Source: Euglena gracilis (Eukaryota > Euglenida > Euglenophyceae > Euglenales). From it: a DNA stretch of 64,000 bases. The stretch covers positions 40,618,426 to 40,682,425 of the forward strand of contig CP154955.1 in NCBI GenBank assembly GCA_039621445.1, written 5' to 3'. Each line of letters opens with the position of its first letter. The first letter of the stretch is position 1. The notes beneath the pieces were generated by a model that did not search any database, had not been told where the DNA came from, and worked only from the letters and a program-made list of their open reading frames with translations. Positions 48,670 through 60,384 of the stretch are shown piece by piece. Both the position numbers and the translations under genes were made by a program.

Positions 48670-48775
48670 AACTAGGGGAGGAGCTGGACTCAGGACCCAA
48701 CTGTTGCTGGAGGTCGACCCCCGCTTTGGGCAGTACGGCAAGTGCAACATCTGCCGGCAGGGGCATCCCCAGGGG
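48670..48775 (+). CDS. Cys-rich repeat gene, exon B1
   Basis: Encodes TQLLLEVDPRFGQYGKCNIC and RQGHPQG. Compared with B2 most base differences are third-codon, which supports coding in this frame. Acceptor CCGGCAG is plausible. The 3' limit is uncertain because the GT seen after B2 is absent here and the frame stays open into exon C1. Confidence 0.5.
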
Positions 48776-48873
48776 GCGACTGCAGGCTGGCGACGGCAGG
48801 CCAGGACTCACCAGCCCCCCGCATGTGTGGCTAGGACTCACCAGCTCATGGTGGTGTTGCTTTCGTTTCATAG

Positions 48874-48998
48874 TTTTCTGTCAACCCCTGGCAGGGATCC
48901 GATGGACCCAAACCGCACCTGTGTGGACGGCGAATACACGTGCAATTGCAACCCATGGCAGGCTTCCCCCCTGTCAGCTGAAAAAATGCGGCACACTG
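48874..48998 (+). CDS. Cys-rich repeat gene, exon C1
   Basis: Encodes RDPMDPNRTCVDGEYTCNCN and PWQ..., with three Cys and one N-glycosylation sequon (NRT). Two possible acceptors (48,873 or 48,894) give the same phase. Ends in phase 1 at ACTG/GTGTGT and joins exon D1 in frame. Confidence 0.6.
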
Positions 48999-49199
48999 GT
49001 GTGTGTCTTTCCTTTCTCCATGACATAATATTTCTGCCACCCATGATTGTGTACTTCGTAGTTGTCTCCCAATACCCCCCCAAATCCGCCTCCCCCCAAA
49101 AGTGCCCCGAAATAAATACTGTAATACCCGAAATATAATACACAGCGAACTGTGTGCGAACTGACACCCTAAGAATAATCAGGCCGCCTTTTGCCTCAG

Positions 49200-49334
49200 G
49201 AGGGTGGCCGCGGTTCACCACCGAGTGCTCCTCGCTGGTCGGGCGGCATCACCTGAGGCACGAAGAAATGGACCCGTGCAACGCCTCCATGACCACCGTG
49301 GACTGCTGGTGGATTAACATGGTGGCGAAGATAG
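49200..49334 (+). CDS. Cys-rich repeat gene, exon D1
   Basis: Acceptor TTTGCCTCAG, donor ATAG/GTGTGT. Encodes PRFTTECSSLVGRHHLRHEE and CNASMTTVDCWWINMVAKI. Phase 1 at both ends, so it joins C1 and E1 without a frame change. Confidence 0.65.
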
Positions 49335-51407
49335 GTGTGTTGTCGAGGCCGTTGCTGTGGACATCTTTTTGAGGTCTTTACTGTTGGGGTAACTTGCTGG
49401 ACCGACCCAGAAGTCATCTTTTACAGGCGCCAAAAGCCAGGCAAAAAAAATTAATTCGATGAATTTTATTCACAATCATTTCAGTTCTTCTCGGTTTTTA
49501 TACTGGAATTAGGATTTTTGGGTTATTTTTCCGTGAACTTTTTCGCCATCCCTGGCGCTTTGCTCCAGCAGGGGTCATGATTTCTTCATTCTGCTTGGTC
49601 GAACCAGGGGGTGGATTTTTTGGGGGGGTTTAAGTGAAAGGTCTCTTTCCTCCCCCCGTCTGTCGTCAACACACACCATGTGTTGACCCCCTGTGTCAAC
49701 ACCACATTTTTTGAACATTTTTTTTAAAAAATTCTTATCCGGAAAAGTCATCCGAGAAACTTTTGAGGCAGTGAATATTGTTGATTCCATTTACCTGATT
49801 CCTCACAATAACTGCTCTTTCTCTGAAATTTGATGATTTGGCCAATATGTGGTCCACACAGCACCAAAATTGCATAAAAGCAGGTCATTTGCTATTGATG
49901 TTCCTTATCGGTGCCGTTCCGTTGACAAATTCCCAGAAAATTGGCGTGTTTTGGACGAGGGGGGTAATTTCCTGCAGGGTGACCTTCCCCCTCCCCGGCT
50001 CACTGCCCTTTGCCCCCCTTGGCTCGTTTGTCCCCTACCAACTTGGCCCCTCTCCCCAAACTCGGCCTCCTGACCTGTTGGGTCCAACATGGCCACCTTC
50101 TTTTTTGGAGACTTTCTGCCAAGAGGATAATGAAATCAACCTGACCAAATACAAACGTCTTGGCCGTTGGCAGCCGATGGTAAGAGAATTTTGTCCATTT
50201 CTTCCTGCATTGATTATAATTCAGAAGTGTTTGGAGATGCTACACAAAGTTCAAGAGATGCTTACCGAAAATCATCCTGGAAATGTAAAGAAAACCATGG
50301 ACGTTTTCTGAGCAATGTGCTTGGCAACATGCTTTTGTGCACCTTCTCTAAAGAAATAATAAAGTGAATGAAATTTAGTTCGAAATCAAAATCTCGCACC
50401 CCGTTCAATCTGACAAGGTTCTGTAGGATCGAAATGTTGATTCCGCATTCTTTGGTTTGCCACCTCTCAATTTGCCCCCCCCCCCCAGTGAGTCGGGGCC
50501 CAAATGGCCTGGGCCAATTTGCTGGGAGGAGTGTGGGGGTTTGGGGGTTTTGCATCTGGCTTTTTGTGAGTGACATCCAGACATCTGAATGTGCATGTGT
50601 ACGAGCGACCGGGTGGGTGGCCAGGGTTCAATTCAAGGTCTGCAAAAAATCCAAAATCAAGACCCCCATATTATCCCCAGAAAAAAATCTCAGAAATACT
50701 GCGTCTCAGTGCATATTTGATGTACCGCGCAACCCAGATTGGATTGCTCTCCAAATTTGGCTACTGGAAATCCTAGTGGCTGGGGGGGGGTCCAAGATGT
50801 GTGGACATCACTGATGTGGATGTTGTTTAGATGCCATTTTTTTTTCGTATGGCAATAATTGGATCCGGATCAGGCATTTGCTTAAGGGATTGCAGTACCC
50901 CCCCCGGGGGGGGGGCTGGACTGCAGCTAGTCCAAATTTGGCTAGTGGGTTTTCTAGCAGACCCCCCCCCCGGGGGGGGTCTGCTAGCAGGGCTAGCTAG
51001 TGGGAAAAATTTTTCCAGTGACCGGCGCGAAGCGCCGAAAATTTTTTTTGGGACCCCCAAAAATGGCCAAAAATGCCCGTTTTTGGCCATTTTTGGAAAT
51101 TTTTGGAACAAAATCAGCCAAAAACCTATTAAAAACCTCATTTTTCCTCCGGCGCGCAGCGCCGGAGGAAAATTTTTTTTCCAGTCTGGGGGACCCCCGG
51201 ACCCCCCCCCCCCCGGGGGGGGGAGGGGGGGGTCTAGCTAGTCCACTTTTTCCAGTGTCTAGCCGATTGGCTAGCCAGTACCCCCCCCCCCCCCGGGGGG
51301 CCTTAAGCAAAAGCCTGATCCGGATGTTGTAATTTTTGGATGCCCACACATAGGTTGCACACCGACATATGAGTGGCACACCCACACAGCCAGCCTTTCC
51401 TCCGCAG
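49335..51407 (+). other. Intron between D1 and E1
   Basis: About 2.1 kb. Contains MITE 5 and otherwise unremarkable AT-rich sequence. A possible small exon (50,109-50,180, followed by GTAAGA) is open but has no counterpart in block 2. Confidence 0.45.
50871..51317. mobile_element. hAT-like MITE 5 with perfect 8-bp duplication
   Basis: Termini CAGGCATTTGCTTAAGG and CCTTAAGCAAAAGCCTG (one mismatch). Flanks ATCCGGAT on both sides (50,863-50,870; 51,318-51,325); as ATCCGGAT is itself a palindrome it could also be read as an extension of the inverted repeat. Interior: a nested palindrome TCTAGCAGACCC with poly-C/poly-G, and the hairpins CGGCGC-GAA-GCGCCG and CCGGCGC-GCA-GCGCCGG. Confidence 0.75.
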
Positions 51408-51570
51408 GAGGCAGCTGGTATACCACTCCTGCCTGGGGCTTCTGCAACGCCACCACGGTCGGCCCCTGCACGTGGTGGTTGCGGGAGGTGGTGCACCGCG
51501 TGTCCAAGGCGTGCGCCGACGATATCGTGTTCGGGGCGGTGGAGCAGGCGCGCCCGTGGTGCTTTCGCAG
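51408..51570 (+). CDS. Cys-rich repeat gene, exon E1
   Basis: 163 bp, acceptor CCTCCGCAG, donor CGCAG/GTGCCT. Encodes GSWYTTPAWGFCNATT, then VGPCTW, VVHRVSKACADDIVFGAVEQ and WCF. One sequon (NATT). The exon has no ATG. Same length as E2. Confidence 0.7.
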
Positions 51571-51907
51571 GTGCCTGGTCGGGTGATGTGGACACCGTGT
51601 GGGCTGAACATCCGTTGCTGGCAGGGGTGAAGCCCGCAAACGACAAATCAAGCCCTCCCTGTGATGTGAAATGTGATGCTCTTGATGACTGTCCCGATCC
51701 AGCGTGTCACCCAACTGGGGTGAGATACAATAATGAGAACTTTTTTTGAGAGCTGAACTCTTCAAAAAAGCTCAGCTCCAAAGGTTGAAAATGTCGACCT
51801 TCGTAGTGAATGACCACCATGGAGCTGCCGAAGGATTGGGCCACTGGAGAACACCGGTGGCGCCCGCCCCCCGCCCCCCGCCCCCCCCCCTTTGCTGCGT
51901 TGCACAG

Positions 51908-52169
51908 CTGCGGCCCGCGCAACACGACCTCGCCGTGCTGGATCCGGTGCTTCATGGCGGCCACGCTGGGGCCCGAGGCGGCGTACAGCGACGCGACTGG
52001 CGGGCTGCCGCTGCCGGTGCTGCGGGACATCTGGCGGCGGCCGTTCCGCCCCGTGTCGGCCGGCGGCTGCCCTCGTCTGCCGGCTCAAGCTGATGGCGTC
52101 CGTGTCCCTACTGTGGGTGGCGCTGCCCTGCCTGGTCAGGAGCGTCCAGTGTCTGCCTCGGACCGTTGA
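51908..52169 (+). CDS. Cys-rich repeat gene, exon F1
   Basis: Acceptor GCGTTGCACAG; joins E1 in frame. Encodes CGPRNTTSPCWIRCFMAATL, then GLPLPVLRDIWRRPF and GGCPRLP. The open frame ends at TGA 52,167-52,169. Homology with F2 ends after AQADG, so either this is the last exon or the donor lies near 52,095. One sequon (NTTS). Confidence 0.65.
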
Positions 52170-54867
52170 TTTTATTTATTTGTTTATTTTTTCTGCTGCG
52201 TTTTCATTTTTGACTGTTATCCGAAAGTTTTTTTTTTTAATCGACGGATGTGTTCGCCAATGTTTTGTGGTGGCAAAAAAGACACAGTTTCAAGAAAACA
52301 AGAAAACAAGAAGTTTCCTTGGACTTTGTTGTGGTAGTTTCTGGATTATTGCAATATAGACACTGAAGGTCGAGTTGAGCATTGCAAGGGTCGGCTTCGC
52401 ACCTTGTAAGTTAAAAATAAAAACATCTCCACATCTGTCAGTTTGGGTTTCTCTCACCCGTGTTCTCTCTCACCCTTCCGCCCTACAAAAAAACCAGCTT
52501 TGGGGAGGGTTCTGTAAATAATCATCCTTGCACCATTGCCTTGGGGGTCGATATTCAAAACACCTTGAGGTACTCTGCTGTCATGGATGAGCAACCCCCC
52601 CCCCCTGACGTCGTTGGTGGGCATCAGAAAGGACACATCGGGCAAACCCCGTCTCTCTTGACGTTTTCAGGGCAAAGTTTTTCGAAATTATACCTGTAAT
52701 ACCTGTAACTAGGTGTAAGCGAGTTGTCCAGTGGCTTTTTTGTGAGAGTGACACGGACGGGGGTATGTATCGATGTCCACCGACGATCCGGCCCGCCAGC
52801 CAGCAGCTTTTTCCCGCCCGGACCCCTGCGCGAGTGATTTCCATTCCTGTCCAGCCTTCTGAAGGATGACGGCATGGCCACTGACTTTTTGGATTTGAAG
52901 GTGCCGAAACCGCCCAGTTTGGACCAACAAGGATCAAGAATAGAAAACAGTTTAAACTTGAGTTGGATTCAATTCAAACATCTGCATTTTTGTTTCGTTT
53001 TGCTGGCTGGCCCTGGGGTCGGCATTCCCAAACATACGACACCTCCTCATCCGTTCCTGTCATCTGGGTCCCCCTTGCCGTCAGGTCTTTGTTGGTGGTA
53101 CGCGATACATGGGCGGCTTTCGTGCGGCGCTTGTCCTGGCGGTGGCCTGCCTACAGTCGGGGACACCGCCTGCCCACTCCCTGCCCAGCAGCCTCCCCAG
53201 GGCTGAACGGGAGAAGCCGAAACCTTATGGGTGGTGCTGGGCGTCAACTGCCCCCCCCCCCCCCACCTGCTGGCTGGGGTGTCTGACCCCTACCATTGCT
53301 TATGGTGTGTCCTCTGGGGTTGACAGACTGGCTTTTTCGGACTGAGTGGTTTTGGTATGAGACCGCCCCGGGGGTTCGGCAGAATCGACCGAAAGTGGTC
53401 ACCCGGCGCCGAAAGAGAGCCGAGGTTTTTTTTGCTTTTTTTTGGCCAGTGTCCATTGATTTTTTGCCATTTTTGTGACCAGAGCAACTGAACCTGGGAG
53501 GGGGAGGCAGGAAGTAGGTGACTGGTTTTTGAAAAGTGATTTACTGGGTTTTTGAAAGTGCACCCCTCCCCCCCCCCCCCCCCCGCGTGGGTCGGTCAGG
53601 AATGGTATGGTCCGACCCACCCTCCGCCTGCCCTGATATCAAACCTTGTCCAACCGCCACCCAAGGAGAACTGTGATGCCCGAGACCTTGGCAGGTTTAG
53701 CCTAAGAAACCCTCAGTGTCCTGGCCCACCTGGCTGGTGGCATTGTTTAGGGGTGTCCCAGGAAACAGGGGGGGGAAATGCAACTTGCATAATTTGCATT
53801 TTTTTGCATAATCGGCTTTTCCCGAAATTTGCATTTTTTTGCATTTTTTTGCATAAAATATTTTCCCCGGAAAAATTTTTTGTAGTTGGTTGCCATATGT
53901 TTGAATTTTTTTTGCATATTTTTTGCATTTTCTACATAAAATATTTTGCCCTGGAAAAAAATTTTGTTGTTGGTTGCCATACGTATGGATTTTTTTGCAT
54001 TTTTTTGCATTTTTTTGCATAAAATATTTTGCCCTGGAAATTTTTTTTGATCTTAGGCAGCAAAGCTCTGTTATATTCCAGCTTTTTCTCAGGTTTTTCA
54101 TGCAAGTTGCATTTTTTTGCATTTTTTTGCATTTTTTTTGCATTTTTTTTCATTTTTTTGACTTGCATAATTTGAAGGGCCCAGTTGCATTCCCCCCCCC
54201 CCTGCAGGAAATTGCCGGCAGTCGCTTCCATCTCGCTTAGATATCCTCTGGCGTCGAGCATTGGCAGAACATGTTTCACTCGGCCCTTTTCCACCAGCCT
54301 GGGGCATCGAGTGCTAATTGAAAAGAAAAGGACATCTGTCATTTTCAAGTGATTTCTGTGCAAACCACTTTTCTCTTTTGCAGAAGTAGAAGTGACGAAC
54401 GATTGCGTGGGGGAATATGTGTGGGGACTGTTTCTTTGAATTAATGTAAATAATAGAGTTGATGACAGACTGACTAAATAAGAGCACTGCTGTCCCTTCC
54501 CTGGAGGCCAGAGTTGCTGACAGTGTTCCATCCAGCGCTGTTTATAGGCTGCTTTCAGAGATACCCACCTTGATGGACTGGTTGTTCCATTCCTGAATGG
54601 AAAGGTTTGAGATTTCAGCGTGACGTGAATCACAGTTTTTTGGGGATATGCCAGTTTGGATTGCCTTGGACATTGCCGCGCAAAATATCATGACAAACAA
54701 TCCCCAATGAAAAAAGATATGTTCATGACAGTGCCTCATGAAAATCAAACTCTTTAAGTAACGTCCTGCAAACAGTGCAATTTTCACAATTTCACCAAAA
54801 TTACCCAAAAACACCACCCGCCCCAACTGGCCTCCCTCCCCGGGAAGGACGCCAGCCTGGGCCACAG
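52170..54867. other. Spacer or intron between block 1 and block 2
   Basis: About 2.7 kb without a recognised exon, holding MITE 6 and C-runs. Whether this is intergenic (two genes) or an intron (one long repeat gene) is open. Confidence 0.4.
53766..54204. mobile_element. MITE 6 carrying TTTTTTGCAT arrays
   Basis: Termini CAGGGGGGGGAAATGCAACT and AGTTGCATTCCCCCCCCCCTG complement-wise. Perfect 7-bp flanks CAGGAAA (53,759-53,765; 54,205-54,211). The interior is arrays of a 10-12 bp T-run plus GCAT unit, and two copies of TTGCCATACGTATGG-like sequence next to GGAAAAA. The plan (CAG plus G-run termini, T-run arrays) equals MITE 3, with a different unit sequence. Confidence 0.75.
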
Positions 54868-55023
54868 CGCTGCCTGCACGTCAACCCGGCGGCCTACGGA
54901 GTCCTGCCTGTGAACCAGAACACCGCCGACCTCGATGGCCACATCGCCTTCGCCCTCATCTCAACATGGCAGCCTTTGGTCTGCCTCAAGGACCCCAGTG
55001 ACCCGATGTGCGACAACCCCGAG
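54868..55023 (+). CDS. Cys-rich repeat gene, exon A2
   Basis: Acceptor GGCCACAG, donor GAG/GTCAGT. Encodes CLHVNPAAYGVLPVNQNTAD, then WQPLVCLKDPSDPMCDNPE. Phase 0 end, as in A1 and A3. Confidence 0.7.
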
Positions 55024-55903
55024 GTCAGTGCCCCCCCCCTCCACCCAACTGTGTGTTTGAGATGCGGATGCCTTCATGCAAGTGCTGATCACTCGCAACC
55101 ATTACCAGTGGCTTTCTGTAGCAGATTTATGGGAAGTCCCACATTATGGAAGCCATGCAGCACCATTGGCATGCATCGAGCATCCCTCCAGCCCAGACCT
55201 CTCTTCTGGGACTTGTTTTTCTCTCCCAGGTGTTCACACCACCAGACAAGCTTGCCGTTACCCAGCCCGTTCCCGGCTATTGTCGCCCTGAGCAAATGAC
55301 CACAGATGGACAGTTGTGTGACCATATGCTGCATAGTGGGCCTTTCTGTTGAATGCCTTTTTGGACCCATTGAGCGCTGTGGCGTTTCCTTCCCACCGAC
55401 AACGGAGGGCATTGGAAGCACCTCCAAGGGTTCTGCCCAAATTTTTCATCTGCCTCACTCCTTCACCACTTGGGAAATTCTGCAGAGAGGCCCCGCCTGC
55501 CCTCACATGGACATACAGGGTGGACAAAAATTCTGGTTGACATAAAGTACCCAAATTTTACCATAATTTTGTTTTACCTTCATTTACCTTCATTTCGACC
55601 AGTGCCGGCTTCCAAACCCTCTTCTGTAAGCCTCAGCCCAAAAAGACAAAAAAGCCTGGGAAATGGTCAAAAATGCCCGAAAATAACAAAATTGCACAAA
55701 CGCTGGCAAATATTGACTCTTGATGGCATTTTTGAGGCAAACATTGCCGCAACACACTGCAAAAAAGTGTTAAGAAGTGGTTGAATACCGAATTTTACCA
55801 AAATTTGTTTCCCTAATCAAACTTTTGCCAAAAGATTTTTACTGCAATTTTTTGCTGTAATTTTTGTCTACCTTGCATGCTGTCCCCCTGATTAGCACGG
55901 CAG
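55024..55903 (+). other. Intron between A2 and B2
   Basis: No exon recognised. At about 55,502 a TA followed by CAGGGTGGACAAAAATTCTGG looks like one end of a Tc1/mariner element, but I found no matching right end. Confidence 0.35.
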
Positions 55904-56024
55904 CCCCGGGGAGGGCACTGGGAGGGGAGCAAGGCCGGGATCAGGGCCCAACTGTTGCTGGAGGTGGACCCCCATTTCGGCCAGTACGGCAAGTGCAACA
56001 TCTGCCGGCGGGGCCACCCACAGG
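55904..56024 (+). CDS. Cys-rich repeat gene, exon B2
   Basis: Acceptor GCACGGCAG. Encodes AQLLLEVDPHFGQYGKCNIC and RRGHPQG. Possible donor GG/GTCTGC. No AG dinucleotide occurs between this and C2, so the B-C boundary in this block is unusual or the two are joined otherwise. Confidence 0.5.
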
Positions 56025-56089
56025 GTCTGCCGCACCGCCTCCCTCGCCCCCTCATACGGCTTGTGCTTGGGGTGGCTCCTGTCAAACCC

Positions 56090-56190
56090 TGGCTGGGACC
56101 CGTTTAACCCCAACCGCACCTGTGTCGACGGCGAGTACATCTGCAATTGCGACCCGTGGGACGCGACATCAACCACTCTGGGGCACCCTG
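56090..56190 (+). CDS. Cys-rich repeat gene, exon C2
   Basis: Encodes PGWDPFNPNRTCVDGEYICN and CDPW. Donor CCTG/GTGTGC, phase 1 as in C1. The start is not defined. Confidence 0.55.
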
Positions 56191-56462
56191 GTGTGCACCT
56201 GTCCCTGTGGCACCCCACCTCCGTGCCTCTTCCTTCCTTGCGGCCCTCCACACCCGTCACTCAGATTCCTCTCGTTGGTCTGACCGTCTCCGTTCTCCAA
56301 TCCTGCCCCAACCTGCAAAGCCAGTGCCCAAGTGCTTGAACCATGACGTTTTAGTTGAGGGTTTTCTTTCTTCTCTGAACCTCTCCCTTTCATGCGTTGC
56401 ACATCTGCTCTCGGAGGCCAGCTTCTCGCCGCATTGTGGGGCCTCGCTCTGGACAGCCGCAG

Positions 56463-56603
56463 CCTCCGGAGGGTTGCCGCGGCGGACCGCGGAGTGCCCC
56501 GCGCTGGTCGGGCGGAGAACCATGCGGCCCGACGAGCAGGACTCCTGCAACGCCTCCCTGACGGTTGTGGACTGCTGGTGGATCAACATGGTGGCAAAGA
56601 TAG
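56463..56603 (+). CDS. Cys-rich repeat gene, exon D2
   Basis: Uses the acceptor CAGCCGCAG six bases upstream of the position used in D1, where CAG has become CCG; the shift keeps the phase. Encodes GLPRRTAECPALVGRRTM, then CNASLTVVDCWWINMVAKI. Donor ATAG/GTGTGC. Confidence 0.6.
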
Positions 56604-58844
56604 GTGTGCGGCCGAGCAGGGGCACCGTTGGTGTGAGGTTGGATGCATCTGTGGTGCGCCGTGCATCCCTTGCTGTCTGTCTCATGTCCCTTTCTGCTGG
56701 CACACAATGCAAATGAGTGAGAAGGTGCCCTGCCCATGTGACCCCAAGTCATTCGTCTATTGAACATGCGCAACTCTTTGCTGTGTTTTTGTCAGATGAC
56801 CAAGTGCGTGGTCTCAACTGAACGTAGGCGTTTATAGTGCTCTCTGCAATTCCTGACAGTATTCTGCTGTTCATGACCTTTTCATCTCTCGACTGCAGAG
56901 ACATAAAAAGGAAATGAATTTTTGCAGAGTATTCTTTGGTGTGGCTCAAATTGGCTGAGCACGGGAATTATTGGAACAACCTGTGCCCCCCGGGGGGTTT
57001 TTTTTTGTGGCAAAAGAGGCCCAACTCGAACTCCATCCCTGATCCCTCGCTCTATTCCTACCTTTATTCCCAGCCTCATCCCCTAACGCTTGCCCAATTG
57101 GAAAATTGCGTACGCACCATCCAACCTGTGGCAACCTTCGATGCGATCGACCTGGATGCAACCCACTCAGGGTTTCTCAGCCAGGGACCATTCGGAAAGG
57201 AGGGTTGCCTGGGACACGGCAGCTTTGGCTGTTGGCCTAAAAAAAATAGAACGGGAACACCAGAGATTTGGTGGGTGGATGGGTGGAGGTCAAACTCCCA
57301 TCCTGATGGGTGGGGGGGTTGACCCCACAGAACTCCCCTATCCATCCCTTCCCCTTTTCCAGAGATGTCCACTAGGTCAATTTTTCATTTGGCGCTTTCG
57401 GTGCGGACGGGAACATTTCCTTGCACCGTGGTGGGCAGGGCAGATCCGACCGCGATGACTCGTATGCTGTGCATAGAACAAAAGTTAAAATGTGAGAAAT
57501 GGTTGGATCATTGGCTATTCTGGCCCTGCAATTTTATAGTTTTGCAGCAAACAAGGGCCCTCCTGAAAATCAGGTCTAAATTAGACCTGAATTTGGGCCG
57601 ATTTCGAGCCTAACCTCCCAACTTTGGACTTAACCCTAACCGTGATCCTTTTGTGAACGCTGTCGACATCCTAACCCTGCTCCTAAAACACCTAAAAAGC
57701 GCCATCGAACCTGCAGCTTGCATTTAAGAAAACCCAATTTTTAAAGGGTTTTCAAGCTGTTTTTGATGTATTTTTTTTGAAGGCTTTTCAAGGCATTTCT
57801 AAAATTGTAAGAAATTTAAAGGAGTCTTCTTTCCAAAGGTCTCAAATAGCCATCTGGGCGTTGGACCAACGTCGGGCCAGGTTGAAAATCAAAGAGTTAA
57901 AAAGTTTTGGGTGGATAGACATTCCCAGCAATGCCACAAATATTTTTTCCCCCAGAGTCGGCCTGCTTTTTTCCAAGATTTTGCTACTTCTTTTTTTGCT
58001 TAAAGTTCGAGAATTTTCAAGAACTGATTATTTATTTATGGGTTTTAAATGGTTTTTTGAGGGTTTTGAAGGCATCTTGGTCAGAAGTTCTAAGGCGATT
58101 TTTTCAAACGTTTTTTTTTTTCAGGTGGGGAGGGCAATTTTTAAAGGCTGCTAAATGAATTGTGATAAAATTAAACGCTGTAACACTGTGAGAGAACGAC
58201 AGGTGCCAGTTTGCAAAACAAATTCCGCGACAAACAAAACAACTTCCAAGGTGGCACCTGTTTTCTCAAAAAAAAACACACAACTAAGAAATCAAAAACT
58301 CAGCCTGCACGTCTCGGTCGAACGACATTTCAAGACAGGCATCGGGCCAGATACTTTTTTTTTTCTTTCAAAGGTGACCCGGGAGGGGATGGGGAGTGGG
58401 GGGGGTGGGTTCGCCGGGCCGAGTCCCCCCCCTCGCCCCCCCCCCCCCAGGGGTTGGGTGGGTCTCGATCCCCCCCCCTTGGGTCCTAAATAAACCCTCT
58501 GCATCGGCAGACGGGGCAGAGGGCAAAAAGGCAAATCGACCGACAGTGACAAACTCCGCAGAGGCGCCATGTCGCTCGTTTGGCCCAGTTGGGGCGGTCA
58601 TGGTGGAGAGGTGCTGTGCACCACTCCTTTTGAAGGATGCATCCTGACGAAGTGCAGCTGCTGTGAGCCGGCAGGGGAGGCACTTCGGATTCCCGCGAGG
58701 TGTCAAGGTTTGGGTGGGTGGTTTCCAGCCCCCCCCCCCCCCCCGATGCCTGGTGTTGAAGGCTCTCGGGACCCGAGAATGCCCCAGCCGGGACCCAAAA
58801 CTCACCTGCCAGGCGTGGAAAGAGAACGTAGTGCAGGCACTCGC

Positions 58845-58890
<46 letters not shown>

Positions 58891-58966
58891 AGTGCATCAC
58901 GTACATCACGTACATCGTGTATCAGTACATCACTCTCTCGCCAGACGATCTCGTGCCCCTCTGCAG
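56604..58966 (+). other. Intron between D2 and E2
   Basis: No exon recognised. Has an AT-rich part (57,700-58,150), poly-C/poly-G runs (58,400-58,480; 58,730-58,745) and a TG microsatellite (58,850-58,889). Confidence 0.4.
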
Positions 58967-59129
58967 GCGGCAGCTGGTACACCACCACTGCCCCGGGCCT
59001 CTGCAACGCCACCACGGCCGTCCCCTGCACGTGGCGGCTGCGGGCGGTGCTGCACCGCGTGTCCAAGGCGTGTGCCGACGAGGTCGTTTACGGGGCGTTG
59101 GAGGAGGCCTTCCCCGCGTGCTTCCGCAG
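58967..59129 (+). CDS. Cys-rich repeat gene, exon E2
   Basis: 163 bp, acceptor CCCCTCTGCAG, donor CGCAG/GTGTTT. Encodes GSWYTTTAPGLCNATT, then VPCTWRLRAVLHRVSKACAD and ACF. Same length and phase as E1. Confidence 0.7.
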
Positions 59130-59569
59130 GTGTTTGAGTCCGCCAGACAATCACAGTATTGAATTCCTCCCGCCAGTCACTCCCAGGAAGGCGAATTGCT
59201 GAGGTTGAAGACCAAGCCCAGCCAGTTTTTTGGGGGGGGCTCTACAAACTTCCGACAACCTCCCACTTCGCGATAACGTACCAAATCCTACCCCCCATTA
59301 CCGCTGTGAAGCAACATCGCCAGGCGTTTCCAGGGCGATTTTGCCACAGCTCTTCATGGGGTTGAAGCACATGCACTGAACGCCCGGGTGTTGTCCCCTG
59401 CCACAATGTCGGTAAGATTCCAAACGAGTTGTCAGAAAAAACTTAGATTTTCACCCAAATTCTCCTTTGCGGTACAAAAAAAAAACGAGTGTCATTTTGT
59501 ACAGACACCGAGAACAGGTGTTTTTGGGGGGACTCTGCGCACCAGAGCCATTGTCGCCTCCCTGCGCAG

Positions 59570-59605
59570 CTGTGGCGTGCGCAACACAACGTCGCTGTGC
59601 TGGAC
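59570..59605 (+). pseudogene. Exon F2, first part before insertion
   Basis: Acceptor CTGCGCAG. Encodes CGVRNTTSLCW and joins E2 in frame. The exon is then broken by MITE 7. Confidence 0.65.
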
Positions 59606-59886
59606 CAGGGATTCCTGAAGCTGGAGGGGATCCTATCCCCCCTCCCCTGGGGGAAGGGGATCCAGCCTGCACCTTTTTTCCAGCCTCAACCCCCCGGCTT
59701 CCGCAGAAATAAAGTTGTGGCAAGCTCTGCGCAACTAAAACTTTTGTCGGTGTAGGTCGCCATTTTTTGTTGAAGCGGAGAAAACAGTGAAAGGTTAGTG
59801 TTTCTGCGGCTTCTTTGATGACCGACCTTTTTTTCTTGCCAACCACGTGGACCCCCTGCCCCCGGGGGTCCTCAAGAAATCCCCTG
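59606..59886. mobile_element. MITE 7 inserted inside exon F2
   Basis: Starts CAGGGATTCCTGAAG and ends CTCAAGAAATCCCCTG. Flanks TGCTGGAC (59,598-59,605) and TGCTGGAT (59,887-59,894), an 8-bp duplication with one mismatch. Exon F1 has one uninterrupted copy of this site. No GT-AG pair at the edges would remove it as an intron. Confidence 0.75.
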
Positions 59887-60117
59887 TGCTGGATCCGGTG
59901 CTTCATGGCGGCCACGCTGGGGCCGGAAGCGGCGTACAGCGACGTCACCGGTGGGCTGCCGCTGCCGGTGCTGCGGGACATTTGGCGGCGGCCGTTCCGC
60001 CCCGTGTCGGCCGGCGGCTGCCCCCGCCTGCCGGCCCAAGCCGATGGCCGTACTGCCGATATGGAGAGTGCAGGGTTTGCTGCACAAGCAGGTTCCGTTA
60101 TTTTGGTGGACAATTGA
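59887..60117 (+). pseudogene. Exon F2, second part after insertion
   Basis: Continues WIRCFMAATLGPEAAYSD, GLPLPVLRDIWRRPF and GGCPRLPAQADG, then an open tail to the TGA ending at 60,117. Apart from the insertion it is nearly identical to F1. Confidence 0.65.
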
Positions 60118-60348
60118 TGCGTCCATCTGTTGTCCTGATGCCTTTTTTGTTTGTTATTATTTGGTCGTCTTCAATGCAGCAGTGCGGGATTGCTTCTTTT
60201 CCAACCCAAAGCTGCCTGATTAACCTCCTCAGAGTATGACAGCAGTTTGTTTCCGGAGAAGCCAGAGAGTGCAAGTTCGGCACAACACCACCATATTTTA
60301 ATGCACATTATGATAACACAACACGACAAAATTATTGCATAACAACAA

Positions 60349-60384
<36 letters not shown>

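Noticed and set aside
50109-50180. Extra exon of the Cys-rich gene
   Set aside because: It has AG before and GTAAGA after and is open, but D1 and E1 already join in frame without it and block 2 has no counterpart.
55502-55780. Complete Tc1/mariner element
   Set aside because: Only a left end (TA, CAGGGTGGACAAAAATTCTGG) is convincing; no inverted right end was found.
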